From Siphonodentalium dalli (taxonomy: Eukaryota > Mollusca > Scaphopoda > Gadilida > Siphonodentaliidae): DNA of 64,000 bases. This document shows positions 60,201 through 63,200 of this stretch, piece after piece (the stretch's first letter is position 1; each line of letters begins with the position of its first letter). The stretch is taken from contig CP136065.1 in the NCBI GenBank assembly GCA_032622095.1, forward strand, positions 218,966,151 to 219,030,150. The letters are read 5' to 3'. Below the pieces are notes generated by a model. The model searched no databases and was not told the origin of the DNA. It saw only the letters and a list, made by a program, of their open reading frames with translations. The position numbers and the translations under genes are program-made.

Positions 60201-63200
60201 GAGAGATAGTTACCTGAGATAAATCATCCCCATACGAGAGATAGATACCTGAGATAAATCATCCCCATACGAGAGATAGTTACCTGAGATAAATCATACG
60301 AGAGATAGTTACCTGAGATAAATCATCCCCATACGAGAGATAGTTACCTGAGATAAATCATCCCCATACGAGAGATAGTTACCTGAGATAAATCATCCCC
60401 ATACGAGAGATAGTTACCTGAGATAAATCATCCCCATACGAGAGATCGTTACCTGAGATAAATCATCCCCATACGAGAGATAGTTACCTGAGATAAATCA
60501 TCCCCATACGAGAGATAGATACCTGAGATAAATCATCCCCACACGAGAGATAGTTACCTGAGATAAATCATCCCCACACGAGAGATAGTTACCTGAGATA
60601 AATCATCCCCATACGAGAGATAGTTACCTGAGATAAATCATCCCCATACGAGAGATAGTTACCTGAGATAAATCATCCCCATACGAGAGATAGTTACCTG
60701 AGATAAATCATCCCCATACGAGAGATAGTTACCTGAGATAAATCATCCCCATACGAGAGATAGATACCTGAGATAAATCATCCCCATACGAGAGATAGTT
60801 ACCTGAGATAAATCATCCCCATACGAGAGATAGTTACCTGAGATAAATCATCCCCATACGAGAGATAGTTACCTGAGATAAATCATCCCCATACGAGAGA
60901 TAGATACCTGAGATAAATCATCCCCATACGAGAGATAGTTACCTGAGATAAATCATCCCCATACGAGAGATAGTTACCTGAGATAAATCATCCCCATACG
61001 AGAGATAGTTACCTGAGATAAATCATCCCCATACGAGAGATAGTTACCTGAGATAAATCATCCCCATACGAGAGATAGTTACCTGAGATAAATCATCCCC
61101 ATACGAGAGATAGTTACCTGAGATAAATCATCCCCACACGAGAGATAGTTACCTGAGATAAATCATCCCCATACGAGAGATAGTTACCTGAGATAAATCA
61201 TCCCCATACGAGAGATAGTTACCTGAGATAAATCATCCCCATACGAGAGATAGTTACCTGAGATAAATCATCCCCATACGAGAGATAGTTACCTGAGATA
61301 AATCATCCCCATACGAGAGATAGTTACCTGAGATAAATCATCCCCATACGAGAGATAGTTACCTGAGATAAATCATCCCCACACGAGAGATAGTTACCTG
61401 AGATAAATCATCCCCATACGAGAGATAGTTACCTGAGATAAATCATCCCCATACGAGAGATAGTTACCTGAGATAAATCATCCCCATACGAGAGATAGAT
61501 ACCTGAGATAAATCATCCCCATACGAGAGATAGTTACCTGAGATAAATCATCCCCATACGAGAGATAGATACCTGAGATAAATCATCCCCATACGAGAGA
61601 TAGTTACCTGAGATAAATCATCCCCATACGAGAGATAGTAGCAGGTGAAGCACAGCTCAGGTCATGTGTCTCAAACAGGAAGTTAACATTCGGTCCAAAC
61701 TGGATTCTCTCACCAGATGGCATGGTGAGAAGTCTGTTGTCGTCCAATACAGAATTGAGTGATTCGATCCATTCAGGATCAATATCACCATCACATATGA
61801 TCCACGACTGAATTTCTGTAAAATAAAAAAAAATGATAATTAAAATAACTTGACAAAATATTACTATATTTATAAGGCATAAACAATCATGAACTAATTA
61901 AAAATACAAAGTGGAATAAAGAAATAGGCCAATAGACTGCCAATAGACTTGGTAAAGTATCTTGCATTCAAGATTTGAGATAAAGATATAAGATCAAGGG
62001 ATGTAACTCTAATTTCAGCTATGATTGCCTTTATTCACATTTTAACAAGAGCTACGCTGGGCTATTATGAACTGTACACAAACAAACAATGGCAGTGACA
62101 CTAAATTGTAGTATTGGAAATGTTATTATGGGCAGACGCTGAATTTTCTAAGTCAAATGGACATATAAAAAACAAGGTATGTTAATAGGGTTTGTTGCAC
62201 CTTTATGAAGTTCATTTATCATTCCATGCAGCCCACACTAGCTTGTCACTGATTGGAATAAAATAAAGGATGATATTCGCTCAAAACCATTACCAGCGTT
62301 TAGAGATAGTATAAAACCTAAAGTTTATAAGCCACCTGGATATTTTTATTATGGGAATAGGAAACTTAATATATTACACTGTCGAATACGTTGTGGTTGT
62401 AGTGAATTGCGCAGTGATATGCATCATAACCATATCTCCCCAACCCCAACTTGTGACTGTGGATACGCTAAAGAAGATGCCTTTCATTACTTTTTTGTAT
62501 GTCCACTATATCAGCAAGCTAGGATAAAACTAACCGAGGCCCTGGCAAAATATGAAAATGTTTCAGCTTTCACATTGCTTTTTGGCAATCCTAACTTACC
62601 ATATGAAGAAAATGTTAATATATACATGAGAGCTCAAGATTTCATACGTACCTCACGACGGTTCAACTAAGTATAAATACACAATCACAATTCGCTCCGT
62701 CTACCAAGTCGTTGGCATGTTTCGGCAATCATGTGAACAAGGGATGGATGTAATGGTCTTCTTCTTCTTATTCTCTCCTATTTCTCCTATCTCCTGTCTA
62801 CTACCCTGTCTTCTTCACCTACTGTCTCATCTTTCTTATTTTCAATTTATCTGGCAGTTTCCCTTTAATATTTAGTTACTACTTATTTTGTATGCTTATG
62901 TTATTTCGTTTGTCATATGTTATGTTACTTTGTTTGGAGAGGAGGAAATATTAAGTGGCTTGCGCACTTGTCCTCCAATCCATTTGCTATACTTATAAGC
63001 AATAAAATATGTTAAACTAAACTAAACTAGCTTGTGGTCATCTGGAAAACTTAACATACCAAATTTGGTTCCAATAAAATAAACCAAACTAAAGTTATCA
63101 TCCGGAAACCAAAACTGCTAACGGACGGAAGGCGGATAGACCAATCACATATGGCTGTTTTTTCAAATGGGCGTATAAAAATTCAATCCATATTTTTTCA

